Source: Gallionellales bacterium GWA2_54_124
GTDB taxonomy: Bacteria > Pseudomonadota > Gammaproteobacteria > Burkholderiales > Gallionellaceae
NCBI GenBank assembly: GCA_001801025.1
Contig: MGWO01000007.1
Span: 806,001 to 870,000, forward strand
Length of the DNA stretch: 64,000 bases
Direction of reading: 5' to 3'
The notes beneath the pieces were generated by a model that made no database searches, was not told the origin of the DNA, and was given only the letters and a program-made list of their open reading frames with translations. The position numbers were made by a program, and so were the translations under genes. Shown here piece by piece: positions 19,701-27,413 of the stretch; positions within the stretch are counted from its first letter, which is position 1; each line of letters opens with the position of its first letter.

Positions 19701-19977
19701 TTTCGAGTATGCGTTCTACACGGCGGTCGCCAACAATGCGAGTGCAAAAGAGCTGATGCAACAAGACAAGTTGCGCGAGTTGGCCGTAGTGCTGACACAG
19801 CGGGTGCGTGAGAATGCGTCAATTGACTGGACGATCAAGGAAAATGTGAGAGCCAAGTTGAAAGTGATTGTGAAGCGAACCTTGCGCCAATTCGGTTATC
19901 CGCCGGACATGCAGTTGCTGGCCACTGAAACGGTGTTAAAGCAGGCCGAGATGATTGCGGATGAATTGACTGGCTAG
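16753..19977 (+). CDS. hsdR: Type I restriction-modification system, restriction subunit HsdR
   Basis: The motor-nuclease subunit, 1074 aa, full length. The N-terminal PD-(D/E)xK nuclease is seen as RPDLVLFVNG and VVIELKNA (about 140-160). The SF2 translocase follows with Walker A HTQGSGKSLSM near 336, DEAH in VIVDEAHRTQYG near 440, the TGTP motif in GFTGTPIEK and the arginine-containing ARVNRVHK. The C-terminal helical region would bind the M2S core. It overlaps RhuM-Fic by 4 bp and ends the hsd operon. It appears intact. Confidence 0.97.
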   Translation: MSKLTESAIEDFAIKLFKRMGYSYVYAPYIAPDGEQPERRHYGEVLLTGRLEQAVKRINPKLSPAMLQDALKEVQRISSPEMLANNEVFHRLLTEGVKVSRSQDGDERGDLVWLIDFAHPENNEFVVANQFTVIENHQNKRPDLVLFVNGIPLVVIELKNAIDENATIKTAYLQLETYKQTIPSLFTSNALLVISDGLEAKAGSLSAGFSRFMVWKSADGKAEASHLVSQLETLILGMLNKATLLDLLRHFIVFEKSKKEDPQTGVISISTVKKLAAYHQYYAVNAAVASTLRAAHVDSASTSGELRAEQTPASYGLSSVTQQPKGDKKAGVVWHTQGSGKSLSMVFYTGKIVLALDNPTVLVITDRNDLDDQLFDTFASSKQLLRQDPVQAADRGQLKELLKVVSGGVIFSTIQKFQPDDGNVYEPLSDRRNIVVIVDEAHRTQYGFSAKTVDDKNADGEVIGKKVVYGFAKYLRDALPNATYLGFTGTPIEKTDVNTPAVFGNYVDIYDIAQAVEDGATVRIYYESRLAKVGLSEEGKKLIAELDEELDQEELTDTQKAKAKWTKMEALIGSEQRIKNIAKDIVAHFEARQEVFAGKGMVVSMSRRIAAELYKEIIVLRPEWYSDDLNKGAIKVVMTAASSDGPLLAKHHTTKEQRKQLAERMKNDDDPLKLVIVRDMWLTGFDAPSMHTLYIDKPMKGHNLMQAIARVNRVHKDKPGGLVVDYLGIAADLKEALSFYSDAGGKGDPALAQEQAVSLMLEKLEVVSAMYHGFAYENYFEAETSKKLSLILAAEEHILGLEDGRKRYINEVTALSLAFAIAVPHEQAMDARDEVGFFQAVKARLAKFDGTGAGRSNEEIETTIRQVIDKVLVSEQVIDIFDAAGIKKPDISVLSEEFLSELKGYVHKNVALEVLKKLLNDELKARAKKNLVQSKSLMEMLENSIKKYHNKVLTAAEVMEELIKISKEIVASDAEASHMGLSDFEYAFYTAVANNASAKELMQQDKLRELAVVLTQRVRENASIDWTIKENVRAKLKVIVKRTLRQFGYPPDMQLLATETVLKQAEMIADELTG

Positions 19978-20128
19978 TCAAGTTCTTCATCTGTAGTTGC
20001 CATGATTTGATCTGATAGGCAGTGCTTTAATCTTTTAATATTTAAAATCAATATGTTATTTGAAAATATTCATGTTATGGTTTGAGCAGAGCTAAGAAGG
20101 TAGCTTCAAACAATATGGAAAATAAACG

Positions 20129-20725
20129 ATGAGCTGGATAAACATGCTTGTACCTGTGGTCAGTTTGATTGCGGGCTGGTTTCTTAGTGAGATGTCGAAA
20201 AAGTCTCAGATTAGCAGGGAGAGAAGAGCGCTCGTTGGTCGTGCCTTGTCAAATTTATTGGAATTGCACCATCAAATACGTGCTGTTGAAACAGTTTTGC
20301 AGTTGCTCACTAGTCGTTTTAACCTGACAACAGAAGCCGAAGCTGTCGTTCGCCAGATTATTCAACAAATAATTCCAGAAAATGATGAGTATGTTGCTCG
20401 ATATGAAGAAGCGGTTGCGCAGTTATCTGAGAGTGATCCGATTACGGCATTTCGACTGAGTACAAATGCACAAATACCTCGATTTATTACTAAACTGCGT
20501 ACGCTTTCATCGCTTAATGGAATTCAGAATGACGAAATGTCATTTTTTGAAAAACAATTGAAAGATTTATTTGTTCCTCATATCGAGAATGCTATTAAGG
20601 AGTTGGCTCGGCTTCATGGGCGAGCAACTAGTCGTCAAGTTCATGCTATGTTGGATTCACCTCGCGAGATTCCAGATGAAATAAATGTGCTTATTCAGAA
20701 AATGCAGGGTGATCATCAAGAATAG
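20129..20725 (+). CDS. Membrane-anchored hypothetical protein
   Basis: A 198-aa protein not recognised by family. One N-terminal hydrophobic segment (MLVPVVSLIAGWFLSEM, about 6-22) is followed by a basic stretch, predicting a short anchor with a cytoplasmic body. The body is helical and polar. It stands alone between hsdR (151 bp upstream) and the ATPase gene (about 185 bp downstream), in AT-rich DNA. It could be a cargo accessory gene; no function can be assigned. Confidence 0.55.
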   Translation: MSWINMLVPVVSLIAGWFLSEMSKKSQISRERRALVGRALSNLLELHHQIRAVETVLQLLTSRFNLTTEAEAVVRQIIQQIIPENDEYVARYEEAVAQLSESDPITAFRLSTNAQIPRFITKLRTLSSLNGIQNDEMSFFEKQLKDLFVPHIENAIKELARLHGRATSRQVHAMLDSPREIPDEINVLIQKMQGDHQE

Positions 20726-20911
20726 GTTTCGGGGGGAAATGCGAAATATTGAATTGTTTTTCTGCTATTGCCAATGACAGTATCATTTTTATTTGTGACT
20801 TGCCGAGAAAGTTGCCGGAATAGGTTTGCATCGCTTGATTGTCAATATAAACCATGTTATTTTCCTATACCAACAAAATTATGTTGATAATGCAAAATAA
20901 AGGTGAATATA

Positions 20912-22093
20912 GTGCTGCATAGCTATGCATTCTCAAACTTCCAGTCCTTCCGTGAGCGGATCGAAGTCGATCTGACTATCAGCCGTAAGGTTGCCATGAC
21001 CGAGTGGATGAGTGATGTGCCGACCGGCGAGCGGGTATCCAAACTGATGGCGGTGATTGGCCCGAATGGCAGCGGCAAGACCGCGCTGCTGAAGCCGATG
21101 GCATTTATCAGTTGGTTCATCACAAACTCATTTCAATCGCTGCATGATGCAGGCATTCCTATTGCCCCGCACGCCGCGAACGCAAATGAGCCGAGTGAGC
21201 TGGAGTGCATGGTGGACTTTGACGGAAAGCTGTGGCGTTATGTGTTGCGCTGCACGCCTGAACGGGTGCTGCATGAAGCGCTTTACCAAAAGCGTGAACG
21301 ATTTGGTTATGTCTTTGTTCGGGATTGGGATGCTGAAACCAAGACCTATGTGGTCAAGCAACAGGATTTTGGTTTAGCTCCGCAAGAAGCACGCAAGGTG
21401 CGCCCAAATGTTTCGCTGATTGCCTGGGCGGCGCAATTTGGTGTGCCGCTGGCGATGCGCATGACCGCGCCCTATGTGAATACCAATGTCAATTTGCTGG
21501 GCCGCATGCCGATTGGCAGTCAGGATGTTCAGGTGGCAGCGCAACATTTTTCAGTCCATGCTGTTCAACGTGAACGGATGGAACTCTTGTTGTCTGCATG
21601 GGATTTAGGCTTGTCCGGCATCGAGTTGCAGGAATTTGTCGTTAATAATCCACAGGAACCAAGCCAGACCGTATGGGTGCCGTTTGGCAAACACAAAAAC
21701 AGGAACACTGAATTTAAGTTGCCTTTTGCACTTGAATCAAGCGGCACGCAAGGTGCGTTTGTCCTATTGTCACGGCTATTGCAAACACTAGAAATTGGCG
21801 GTTTGGCGGTAATTGACGAATTCGAGAATGATTTGCATCCGCACATGCTGGAGCCTATTCTCGACTTGTTCGCAAATCCCTCAGCGAACCCGCACAATGC
21901 GCAACTGTTATTCACCTGCCACGCCATCGAAGTGTTGAATCTGGTGCATAAATCGCAGGTGATATTGGTGCAAAAAAATGAAGACTGCGAAAGTTCAGCC
22001 AGTCGCATGGATGCGGTGGAAGGTATCCGTAATGATGACAATTTTTATGCTAAATACATGGCGGGCGCTTATGGCGCTGTGCCAGTACTCTGA
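20912..22093 (+). CDS. AAA/ABC-type ATPase of an RloA/AbiL-like defence pair
   Basis: A 393-aa cytoplasmic ATPase with an SMC/ABC-like fold split around an insert. Walker A is GPNGSGKTALL near residue 50; the signature-like SSGTQGAF and Walker B LAVIDEFENDLHP lie near 290-315, followed by the switch His in FTCHAIEVL. This is the AAA_15/AAA_21 arrangement seen in OLD-, RloA- and AbiLi-type proteins. The GTG at 20912 is preferred because AAAGGTG is well spaced before it; a GTG at 20903 is also in frame. It is followed after 5 bp by a TOPRIM-like gene, so the two form a unit, probably an abortive-infection system. Confidence 0.8.
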   Translation: MLHSYAFSNFQSFRERIEVDLTISRKVAMTEWMSDVPTGERVSKLMAVIGPNGSGKTALLKPMAFISWFITNSFQSLHDAGIPIAPHAANANEPSELECMVDFDGKLWRYVLRCTPERVLHEALYQKRERFGYVFVRDWDAETKTYVVKQQDFGLAPQEARKVRPNVSLIAWAAQFGVPLAMRMTAPYVNTNVNLLGRMPIGSQDVQVAAQHFSVHAVQRERMELLLSAWDLGLSGIELQEFVVNNPQEPSQTVWVPFGKHKNRNTEFKLPFALESSGTQGAFVLLSRLLQTLEIGGLAVIDEFENDLHPHMLEPILDLFANPSANPHNAQLLFTCHAIEVLNLVHKSQVILVQKNEDCESSASRMDAVEGIRNDDNFYAKYMAGAYGAVPVL

Positions 22094-22098
22094 TTGCC

Positions 22099-22596
22099 AT
22101 GGCTATCTGGAAAGCACAGCGTACTTTATTGATCGTCGGCGAAGGACGCCATGAAGACGCGTTTCTGAATCATCTCAAACAGCTTTATGTGCCGCGTGGC
22201 TGCGGGCTTTCGGTGACGATCAAGAATGCCCGTGGTAAAGGGGCTTTGCATGTGATTGACTGGACAGCCAAGCAAATTGCCAACGCTGATTATGATGCAG
22301 TTGCCGCCCTGCTCGATACGGACACTGACTGGAATAGCAAAACTGAAAAATTGGCGAAAAGCAAAAAAATACAGGTTCTAAAATCTGAGCCTTGCCTTGA
22401 GGCGATGATGTTGCGGTTGCTTGGAAAGTCAGCCAATGGTGACGCTCATGCCCTTAAAAAACAGTTCGCCCCATTCGTAAATAACGATCCGACGCAACGG
22501 GATAACTATGCGCAGCATTTTGGCTCGGCTTGCTTGCTGGCGGGTAGAAACAAAGAACCGACGATAGATGCACTGCTCAAGTTATTTGGTCACTGA
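22099..22596 (+). CDS. RloB/TOPRIM-like partner of the AAA ATPase
   Basis: A 165-aa protein with a TOPRIM-type layout: LLIVGEGRHEDAFL near the N-terminus (conserved Glu) and AALLDTDTDW near residue 75 (acidic metal-binding triad). The length is short for the RloB family (about 200 aa) but the motifs are in order. In related pairs the TOPRIM protein is the nuclease effector released by the ATPase; here that is inference. It begins 5 bp after the ATPase stop and faces the HAD gene tail to tail. Confidence 0.72.
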   Translation: MAIWKAQRTLLIVGEGRHEDAFLNHLKQLYVPRGCGLSVTIKNARGKGALHVIDWTAKQIANADYDAVAALLDTDTDWNSKTEKLAKSKKIQVLKSEPCLEAMMLRLLGKSANGDAHALKKQFAPFVNNDPTQRDNYAQHFGSACLLAGRNKEPTIDALLKLFGH

Positions 22597-22630
22597 GAAT
22601 TTGCTGGCAAGCATTGCGTAGTTTTGATCG

Positions 22631-23092
22631 TTATATGTAAAAATCTTGGATTTTCTTAATAATGGCCGCCACGTCTGACTCAGTGAGGCCGGTTGCTCCA
22701 TCAACAAGATGCAGTGTCGGTGAGGCTGGTGGAAAGGACACGGCAATATCATCCACGGCAAGCCACGGTCTTTGATACTGCCCGTTGCCGGTAAGCCATA
22801 AGCGACATTCAATATGACGGCGATGATGCGGCCCGTGAATTAGCGCCCCCTTCTCACGAAAAATAGAAGGTGTTGCCCCGACAAACCGGTGCGTGAATTC
22901 CCGCCCATTGCCATGTGTCACTAACTCAAGCAACTCGTCTTGACTGTAGATTTCTCTCCATGACGTAGAAAAAACAACGTCAACATCTGGGCAGGCACGC
23001 AGGATTTTCCATAGCAATTCGATGCGGCAAAAATCCGGTTCTGTTCTCAAAAGAGGATGAAGCACCCCGTCGAAATCAAGGAATAGGATCAT
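22631..23092 (-). CDS. HAD-family protein similar to RNA-repair HAD domains
   Basis: A 153-aa HAD phosphatase-fold protein. Motif I is LFLDFDGVLHP (nucleophile and acid Asp), motif II STSWRE, and the distal acid is in LAVDD near residue 105. DFDGVLHP with STSW is typical of the HAD domain in Swiss-army-knife RNA repair proteins. The ATG at 23092 is supported by AAAGGA and by its 4-bp overlap (ATGA) with the stop of the exonuclease gene upstream. A possible role in processing RNA or DNA 3' ends together with the exonucleases is inference. Confidence 0.72.
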   Translation of the reverse strand: MILFLDFDGVLHPLLRTEPDFCRIELLWKILRACPDVDVVFSTSWREIYSQDELLELVTHGNGREFTHRFVGATPSIFREKGALIHGPHHRRHIECRLWLTGNGQYQRPWLAVDDIAVSFPPASPTLHLVDGATGLTESDVAAIIKKIQDFYI

Positions 23093-23607
23093 ATTCTTTT
23101 CCTTTGAAAACAACGATGCGCAAACCAGATACATCGAGCATCCCATAGTGCCTGGTGTCGGACTGCACCAAGTGACTTATTGGTGCGCCAGTAGTCGGCC
23201 ACTGCGTTGTTATATCGGAAGCGTTCGGTATCAGATTCAAAGTTGCAGACATGGTGGCATTGGCGCGTCAGGTTTTCAGGCCAGCCATAGTGGTCGAACA
23301 TCTCCGATACCCAAGGCCAGTCATAATTAGGTGCATCTGAATAGAGGGTCACTTTCTCGGCGAAACCCTCAATCCACGCTTTCAATCGTGCCGCACAGTC
23401 GGCTTCTGGTAACGCATATTCGGCGCCTTGTAGCAATGGAAGCACTACCTCGATCACAAAATCAGAGCATGTTCTTTTTTCCCAGGTGTCAGCTAGCTCG
23501 ATATATAGCTCGTTGCCATTACTGGCTATCAACCCTATGCTAATCAGGCATGGGTCATACTTGATGCCAATTAAGTCTGAAAATTCACAATCAAAATATA
23601 CGTTCAC
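23089..23607 (-). CDS. DEDDh 3'-5' exonuclease (copy 1)
   Basis: A 172-aa exonuclease of the Rv2179c-like exoribonuclease group. Catalytic motifs: DxE in VYFDCEFSD, a central Asp in YSDAPNYDWPW, and HxxxxD in RHQALWDAR. The GTG at 23607 is preferred, with GAGGGAG upstream; the ATG at 23625 lacks a site. It overlaps the HAD gene by 4 bp. The gene 65 bp upstream encodes a clear paralogue of the same length, sharing the SDAPxYDW and FDHxGWPENL blocks. The substrate is probably RNA by family analogy. Confidence 0.78.
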   Translation of the reverse strand: MNVYFDCEFSDLIGIKYDPCLISIGLIASNGNELYIELADTWEKRTCSDFVIEVVLPLLQGAEYALPEADCAARLKAWIEGFAEKVTLYSDAPNYDWPWVSEMFDHYGWPENLTRQCHHVCNFESDTERFRYNNAVADYWRTNKSLGAVRHQALWDARCIWFAHRCFQRKRI

Positions 23608-23671
23608 GGCGACTCCCTCAAGCACCTAGCGTTTTGCCCGTTCGACAGGTAAAAACCATCGTCGTGCGTCA

Positions 23672-24190
23672 TCAAATGCCCCGTCTAATTGCGAACTTCC
23701 ATGCGAACAACATACTTCTTGCATCAACCAGTGCATGATGCTGGCGTGCGCCGTTGTCTTTCCAAAAATTAGCAAGTGCCGCGCCATACCGATGTCGTTG
23801 CTTGTATTCCTCGAAGCAAAGTAATGAACACTTTTTGCGCAGATTTTCAGGCCAGCCGTTATGGTCGAATATTTCCTGAATAAACGGCCAGTCGTAGGTT
23901 GGCGCATCGCTAACCAATACCACCTCTTTACTGGTGAGGCTTTCAATCCATGCCTTGAGACGCACGGCCAGCTCAGACACGCCCATACGATATTCGCCAC
24001 CTTCCAGTAGCGGCACGACGGTATCGAGTACAAACATAGAACATAAATGTTCATCGTAGGTGTCAGTTAGCTCTGCATAGAATTCGCGGCTGTCCGTGGA
24101 AACGCAACCGATAGAAATTAGGTATCGGTGGCCGTTCTTGTCCGGCTGGGTATTGGCGAATTCGGTATCGAAAAACACTTGCATCATCAT
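23672..24190 (-). CDS. DEDDh 3'-5' exonuclease (copy 2)
   Basis: A 172-aa paralogue of the following gene. Catalytic motifs: DxE in VFFDTEFAN, the central Asp in VSDAPTYDWPF, and HHALVDAR as HxxxxD. All acidic residues are present, so it should be active. Three ATG codons start the frame; the third (24184) is best spaced from AGAGGA. It lies 4 bp after a small gene and 64 bp before copy 1, so all four genes from 24458 to 22631 are probably one transcript. Confidence 0.78.
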   Translation of the reverse strand: MMMQVFFDTEFANTQPDKNGHRYLISIGCVSTDSREFYAELTDTYDEHLCSMFVLDTVVPLLEGGEYRMGVSELAVRLKAWIESLTSKEVVLVSDAPTYDWPFIQEIFDHNGWPENLRKKCSLLCFEEYKQRHRYGAALANFWKDNGARQHHALVDARSMLFAWKFAIRRGI

Positions 24191-24194
24191 TCCT

Positions 24195-24458
24195 CTATGG
24201 CGATTCGCTCAGACCAAGCACTTCGCGTTTTTCCCAGCTCGACAGATGACTGTATTGGGCGGCATTCGCTTCCGCCTCGATCTCCTGCTCCAACTGCATC
24301 TCGAACGCCACTTGATATTCCTGCGCCTCGATCAACGTTTTCACCTTCGCAGGCCAGCCCAGCATCCAGCGGTTTGCCAGCTCTATGCCCGTGCGTGTCT
24401 GAGTTATCAGACTATGTAGATCTTTTGGATATACCTGCGGCTTGTATAAATTTTGCAT
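24195..24458 (-). CDS. Small protein of unknown function leading the exonuclease/HAD cluster
   Basis: An 87-aa polar, largely helical protein (MQNLYKPQVYPKDLHSLITQ..., with a Glu-rich stretch near 55-68). Not recognised. Position is its main support: it is the first gene of the minus-strand cluster, with 4 bp to the exonuclease copy 2 start, and CTGGAGGAATAC-type ribosome site just before the ATG. It could be a regulator or a small partner protein; there is no evidence for either. Confidence 0.6.
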   Translation of the reverse strand: MQNLYKPQVYPKDLHSLITQTRTGIELANRWMLGWPAKVKTLIEAQEYQVAFEMQLEQEIEAEANAAQYSHLSSWEKREVLGLSESP

Positions 24459-24560
24459 TCCGTATTCCTCCAGCAGAAAAATTGTGAAGCGTAGTTATGA
24501 AGCAAAATTATAAACTTAATTTATAATAATTTATTGTTTATATTCAAATAGTTAAAATAT

Positions 24561-24604
24561 AGTTTGTTAGCAGTTTGTTATCTGTTTGTTAACACTTTGT
24601 TATC
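24561..24604. repeat. Four tandem 11-bp repeats (iteron-like)
   Basis: AGTTTGTTAGC, AGTTTGTTATC, TGTTTGTTAAC and ACTTTGTTATC follow each other without gaps, so each is one helical turn apart. They lie in AT-rich DNA upstream of the exonuclease/HAD cluster and downstream of the relaxase gene. A protein-binding array is likely. Confidence 0.75.
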
Positions 24605-24655
24605 ACTTCAAAAATAGTGTCCTGAAAAATATCTTTCATTTACATGGAGTTATGA

Positions 24656-26818
24656 TTAGTGAGTCTGAGACAGGTTTTTAGATTTTTGAAGCCATATTTT
24701 TACGTCAGGCTTACCATTTTTATAGTTAATTTGAAATTTCTCCCCTACGCGCATCTGTTTGAAAGCTTCGTTCATTGGAAGTTTGCGCAAATACCCCCGG
24801 CGTACTTCAATAAATATTGCGTCTGCTTCAATCGAATGAACGGCACCTGTATAACTGCCACATACCAAATCGGCGGGCTGAGCGTCAGCAGTCATGCGAC
24901 GACGCTCCGTTTCAACCGCTTGGTTTAAATTGTCATCAGCAAACATGAAACCATGTTTTGCGGCTAGTTCAACGCATAATTGCCGGAACTCGACATCACC
25001 TGTGATCGTGAGCTTCCCATATTTCTGTACGCCCAATTGCAACGCGGCAAACACCGTATCTGGATCGTGCTGTTGTGCGATATTGATTTTTTCACCGACA
25101 TCAGTAAAAGACAGCGTGCCGGTGACACTCCGATACTCGATTGCTCCGCGTGCCAAATCAACGATGGCACTAAAATTCCGAATATCCGCTTGCGCGAGTT
25201 TCAGAGGAAAAACAGTTCCGCTCTGACCGGACAATTGCGCTTCATCCTTGATGGCATCCAACTCTGACTTTTTCTTCCGTTCTGCTTTGAGCTGAATGGC
25301 TGCATCTAATGCCTGTTGCTGCTGAACTGACGCCTCCAGCGTTGCCAGCCATTCCGCATAATCCGGCAGTTTTGGTGAAACCAACGATTTGCGCGCTCTT
25401 GTGAGGTTTTCTTGTAAAGCTGCTTTTTCATCGGCCTGTTGCTTGGCAAGTAGCATTTTTTTAATTTTCAACGCAGCTGGATCGTGATGTTGTTTCTCAA
25501 ACAGAACCTTCCTTTTTTTGCGCTGTATCTCGGCGAGAGCCGTGCGCGTTTCCTGATGTTGTTGAACCATAGCTTTTCTCTCAGACGCAACACTGGCTCG
25601 TTGCGACACTATCAAAGGTCGCTGTTCTGCCAGAAATGCACGATATTCATCAAGTAGTTGCTTTGGCTGCGCTTGCGAATCTGTTGTTTGTGCAACATGC
25701 ACCACCAGGTTGTCACGATCTCGTTCAGGATCGTAGAACAGGCCGCGCTTCACTAACCCATTCCATCCGTAGGCCTTACCAAGCTGACTGCCGGAAAACG
25801 ACACGCCATCGCATTCGAACGAAAATCCATTCATGCGTCCTGTACTGGCGATGTGGGCGCGGTACTTGATGCCATACGCTGATAATGCCTCTGCAAATTG
25901 TGTGGCCGTCAGCTCGCCGGGTTTTGAATCAATGTTGCACCATAATGCATAGTCACTTTGGGCTTCGAGTGCATCGAGGTGAAGAATCTCATCGCTAGGC
26001 GGAAGCACGTTGTCTCGGTTACTGTCATGATCAAACGGGATTTCAGCTTCATGACATAGCGGCCTAACTGGTCTATCCAAAACCGGGAATGACGGTGGTA
26101 TCACGGCTCTCGTGCCGAGACGAAGCCCTAAAGCAGCGGCTCGATCACGGTATATTTGTGACTGCTCGCGGTCGCTGCCTACATCAGACTTGTCCTCGGC
26201 TTTTGGAAAATGCTCATCAAAAATCCTGTCTATGATTTTTTGCAATCGCTCTTTGGGCGGCATTCTGTCCAGTCGATCAGCAAGTTCCTGTTCACCTTTC
26301 TTTAATCTTGTTCTATCCGGCGAAACAGCATTGCCTTCACGATCAAGCTCAACACCTTTGGTGACCGTCAGGCCGTGGTCGCGTTCGAGCTGCTGAATAA
26401 TTTTGGTGCTGATTAGGTTTTCGTTCTTGCCAAGATACAACCGCCCATCAAGGCCAATCCGCGAGGCGATGATGTGGATGTGCTGCCCATTGGCGTCACC
26501 GTGCTGAATATAGGCGCGCTGGTGCAGCTCTGTAAAACCCATGCGACGCATGTAATCGTCGGCAACCTTTACCCATTGATCATCGTTTAATTTTTCGCCA
26601 GTTGGAAGACGTAGCGAGTTGTGCCAGACGGGCTTCTTGATGTCAGGTCTGACTTGTCGCGCAATTGCAAATTCAGAGGCAAGTTCGGATGGCGTAGCGC
26701 CATCCATGTTGCCGCCCAAATGCCGTCCCGGTTCAACATCGTTGCTGTCACGCTCAAAGGCGTAATTCAGTGCGCCTCTGAACCCGCGTCCCCGACTAAT
26801 TTTCTGCATTCCCTTCAT
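24656..26818 (-). CDS. Relaxase/mobilization nuclease (MOBP-type, TraI-like) with LPD7 domain
   Basis: A 720-aa relaxase that would nick oriT and pilot the DNA strand in conjugation. The HUH motif is visible as QHGDANGQHIHIIASRI near residues 104-120; the N-terminus (SRGRGFRGALNYAFE) carries a candidate catalytic Tyr. The middle is a long charged coiled coil (about 400-540). The C-terminus holds an LPD7-like domain (ISFTDVGE-type region to AAKHGFMFADDN, about 560-680). Its start overlaps the MobC-like gene by 23 bp. Together with the divergent TraKLM-like genes this is the IncP arrangement. Confidence 0.88.
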   Translation of the reverse strand: MKGMQKISRGRGFRGALNYAFERDSNDVEPGRHLGGNMDGATPSELASEFAIARQVRPDIKKPVWHNSLRLPTGEKLNDDQWVKVADDYMRRMGFTELHQRAYIQHGDANGQHIHIIASRIGLDGRLYLGKNENLISTKIIQQLERDHGLTVTKGVELDREGNAVSPDRTRLKKGEQELADRLDRMPPKERLQKIIDRIFDEHFPKAEDKSDVGSDREQSQIYRDRAAALGLRLGTRAVIPPSFPVLDRPVRPLCHEAEIPFDHDSNRDNVLPPSDEILHLDALEAQSDYALWCNIDSKPGELTATQFAEALSAYGIKYRAHIASTGRMNGFSFECDGVSFSGSQLGKAYGWNGLVKRGLFYDPERDRDNLVVHVAQTTDSQAQPKQLLDEYRAFLAEQRPLIVSQRASVASERKAMVQQHQETRTALAEIQRKKRKVLFEKQHHDPAALKIKKMLLAKQQADEKAALQENLTRARKSLVSPKLPDYAEWLATLEASVQQQQALDAAIQLKAERKKKSELDAIKDEAQLSGQSGTVFPLKLAQADIRNFSAIVDLARGAIEYRSVTGTLSFTDVGEKINIAQQHDPDTVFAALQLGVQKYGKLTITGDVEFRQLCVELAAKHGFMFADDNLNQAVETERRRMTADAQPADLVCGSYTGAVHSIEADAIFIEVRRGYLRKLPMNEAFKQMRVGEKFQINYKNGKPDVKIWLQKSKNLSQTH

Positions 26819-27185
26819 CGGGTTCTCCCGTGCCGAGCAGATCGCGACGAAGCGCCTTCACTTGTGAAAGTACCTCTCCCAGAAAATTCGATGGATAGCC
26901 ACTGGCTCGCCCTTGGTTGATTGCAGTTTGAAATTGATTCAAGTTGGCGGCCAGCCGGGCAAGTTCAATCCATGCTTCGCGGTTGACTGCCGGAATGAAA
27001 CAAGGAAGTTGATCAATGGCCGCCATGCGCAGCCACTCACCACGCTCAAAATTAGACCGCCGCGCATCAAGCAAATTAAGCTCATTTTTGTTCAGGCGCA
27101 CAGACACGCAATGATTTCTGCGTTCATTTGCATCAAGCGGAATCGGCCCGCGCCGACGCTTGCGATCTTCGTTTATTTCAGTCAT
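26796..27185 (-). CDS. MobC/TraJ-like relaxosome accessory protein
   Basis: A 129-aa basic protein with an N-terminal ribbon-helix-helix-like segment (NHCVSVRLNKNELNLLDARR) and a C-terminal region (LARLAANLNQFQTAIN) characteristic of MobC-type relaxosome proteins. It would bind oriT and recruit the relaxase. The ATG at 27185 has GGAGG 5 bp upstream; the longer frame from 27221 has none. It overlaps the relaxase gene, indicating coupling, and lies directly beside the candidate oriT. Confidence 0.8.
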   Translation of the reverse strand: MTEINEDRKRRRGPIPLDANERRNHCVSVRLNKNELNLLDARRSNFERGEWLRMAAIDQLPCFIPAVNREAWIELARLAANLNQFQTAINQGRASGYPSNFLGEVLSQVKALRRDLLGTGEPDEGNAEN

Positions 27186-27246
27186 GAAACCTCCATCAAG
27201 GTTGATTAATTCATATTGCAAGCGGAGCGAGTAGCACGCCGCAGGC

Positions 27247-27284
27247 GCAAGGAGAATTCAAGCGAAGCGCGAATTAGCCCTTGC
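27247..27284. other. Candidate origin of transfer (oriT) inverted repeat
   Basis: Nested arms GCAAGG/CCTTGC and AATTC/GAATT form an imperfect palindrome of 38 bp in the gap between the divergent mobC-like and traK-like genes. In IncP plasmids oriT lies exactly between traJ and traK. CTCCTG just to the right (27284-27289) resembles the tail of MOBP nic sites (TCCTG). The nic position is not proven. Confidence 0.5.
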
Positions 27285-27413
27285 TCCTGAGTAATCTTAC
27301 GCATGAAAAATAGAACAAAAATATCAATAAAAAACATTGTTATTTATAGACTTAGGCGTAATCACGAAATCAACAATAATGGATACAAATCAACAAATAA
27401 CAGATAAAGACGA

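Noticed and set aside
24561-24604. CRISPR array
   Set aside because: Repeats are 11 bp and contiguous without spacers; no cas genes are present anywhere in the window.
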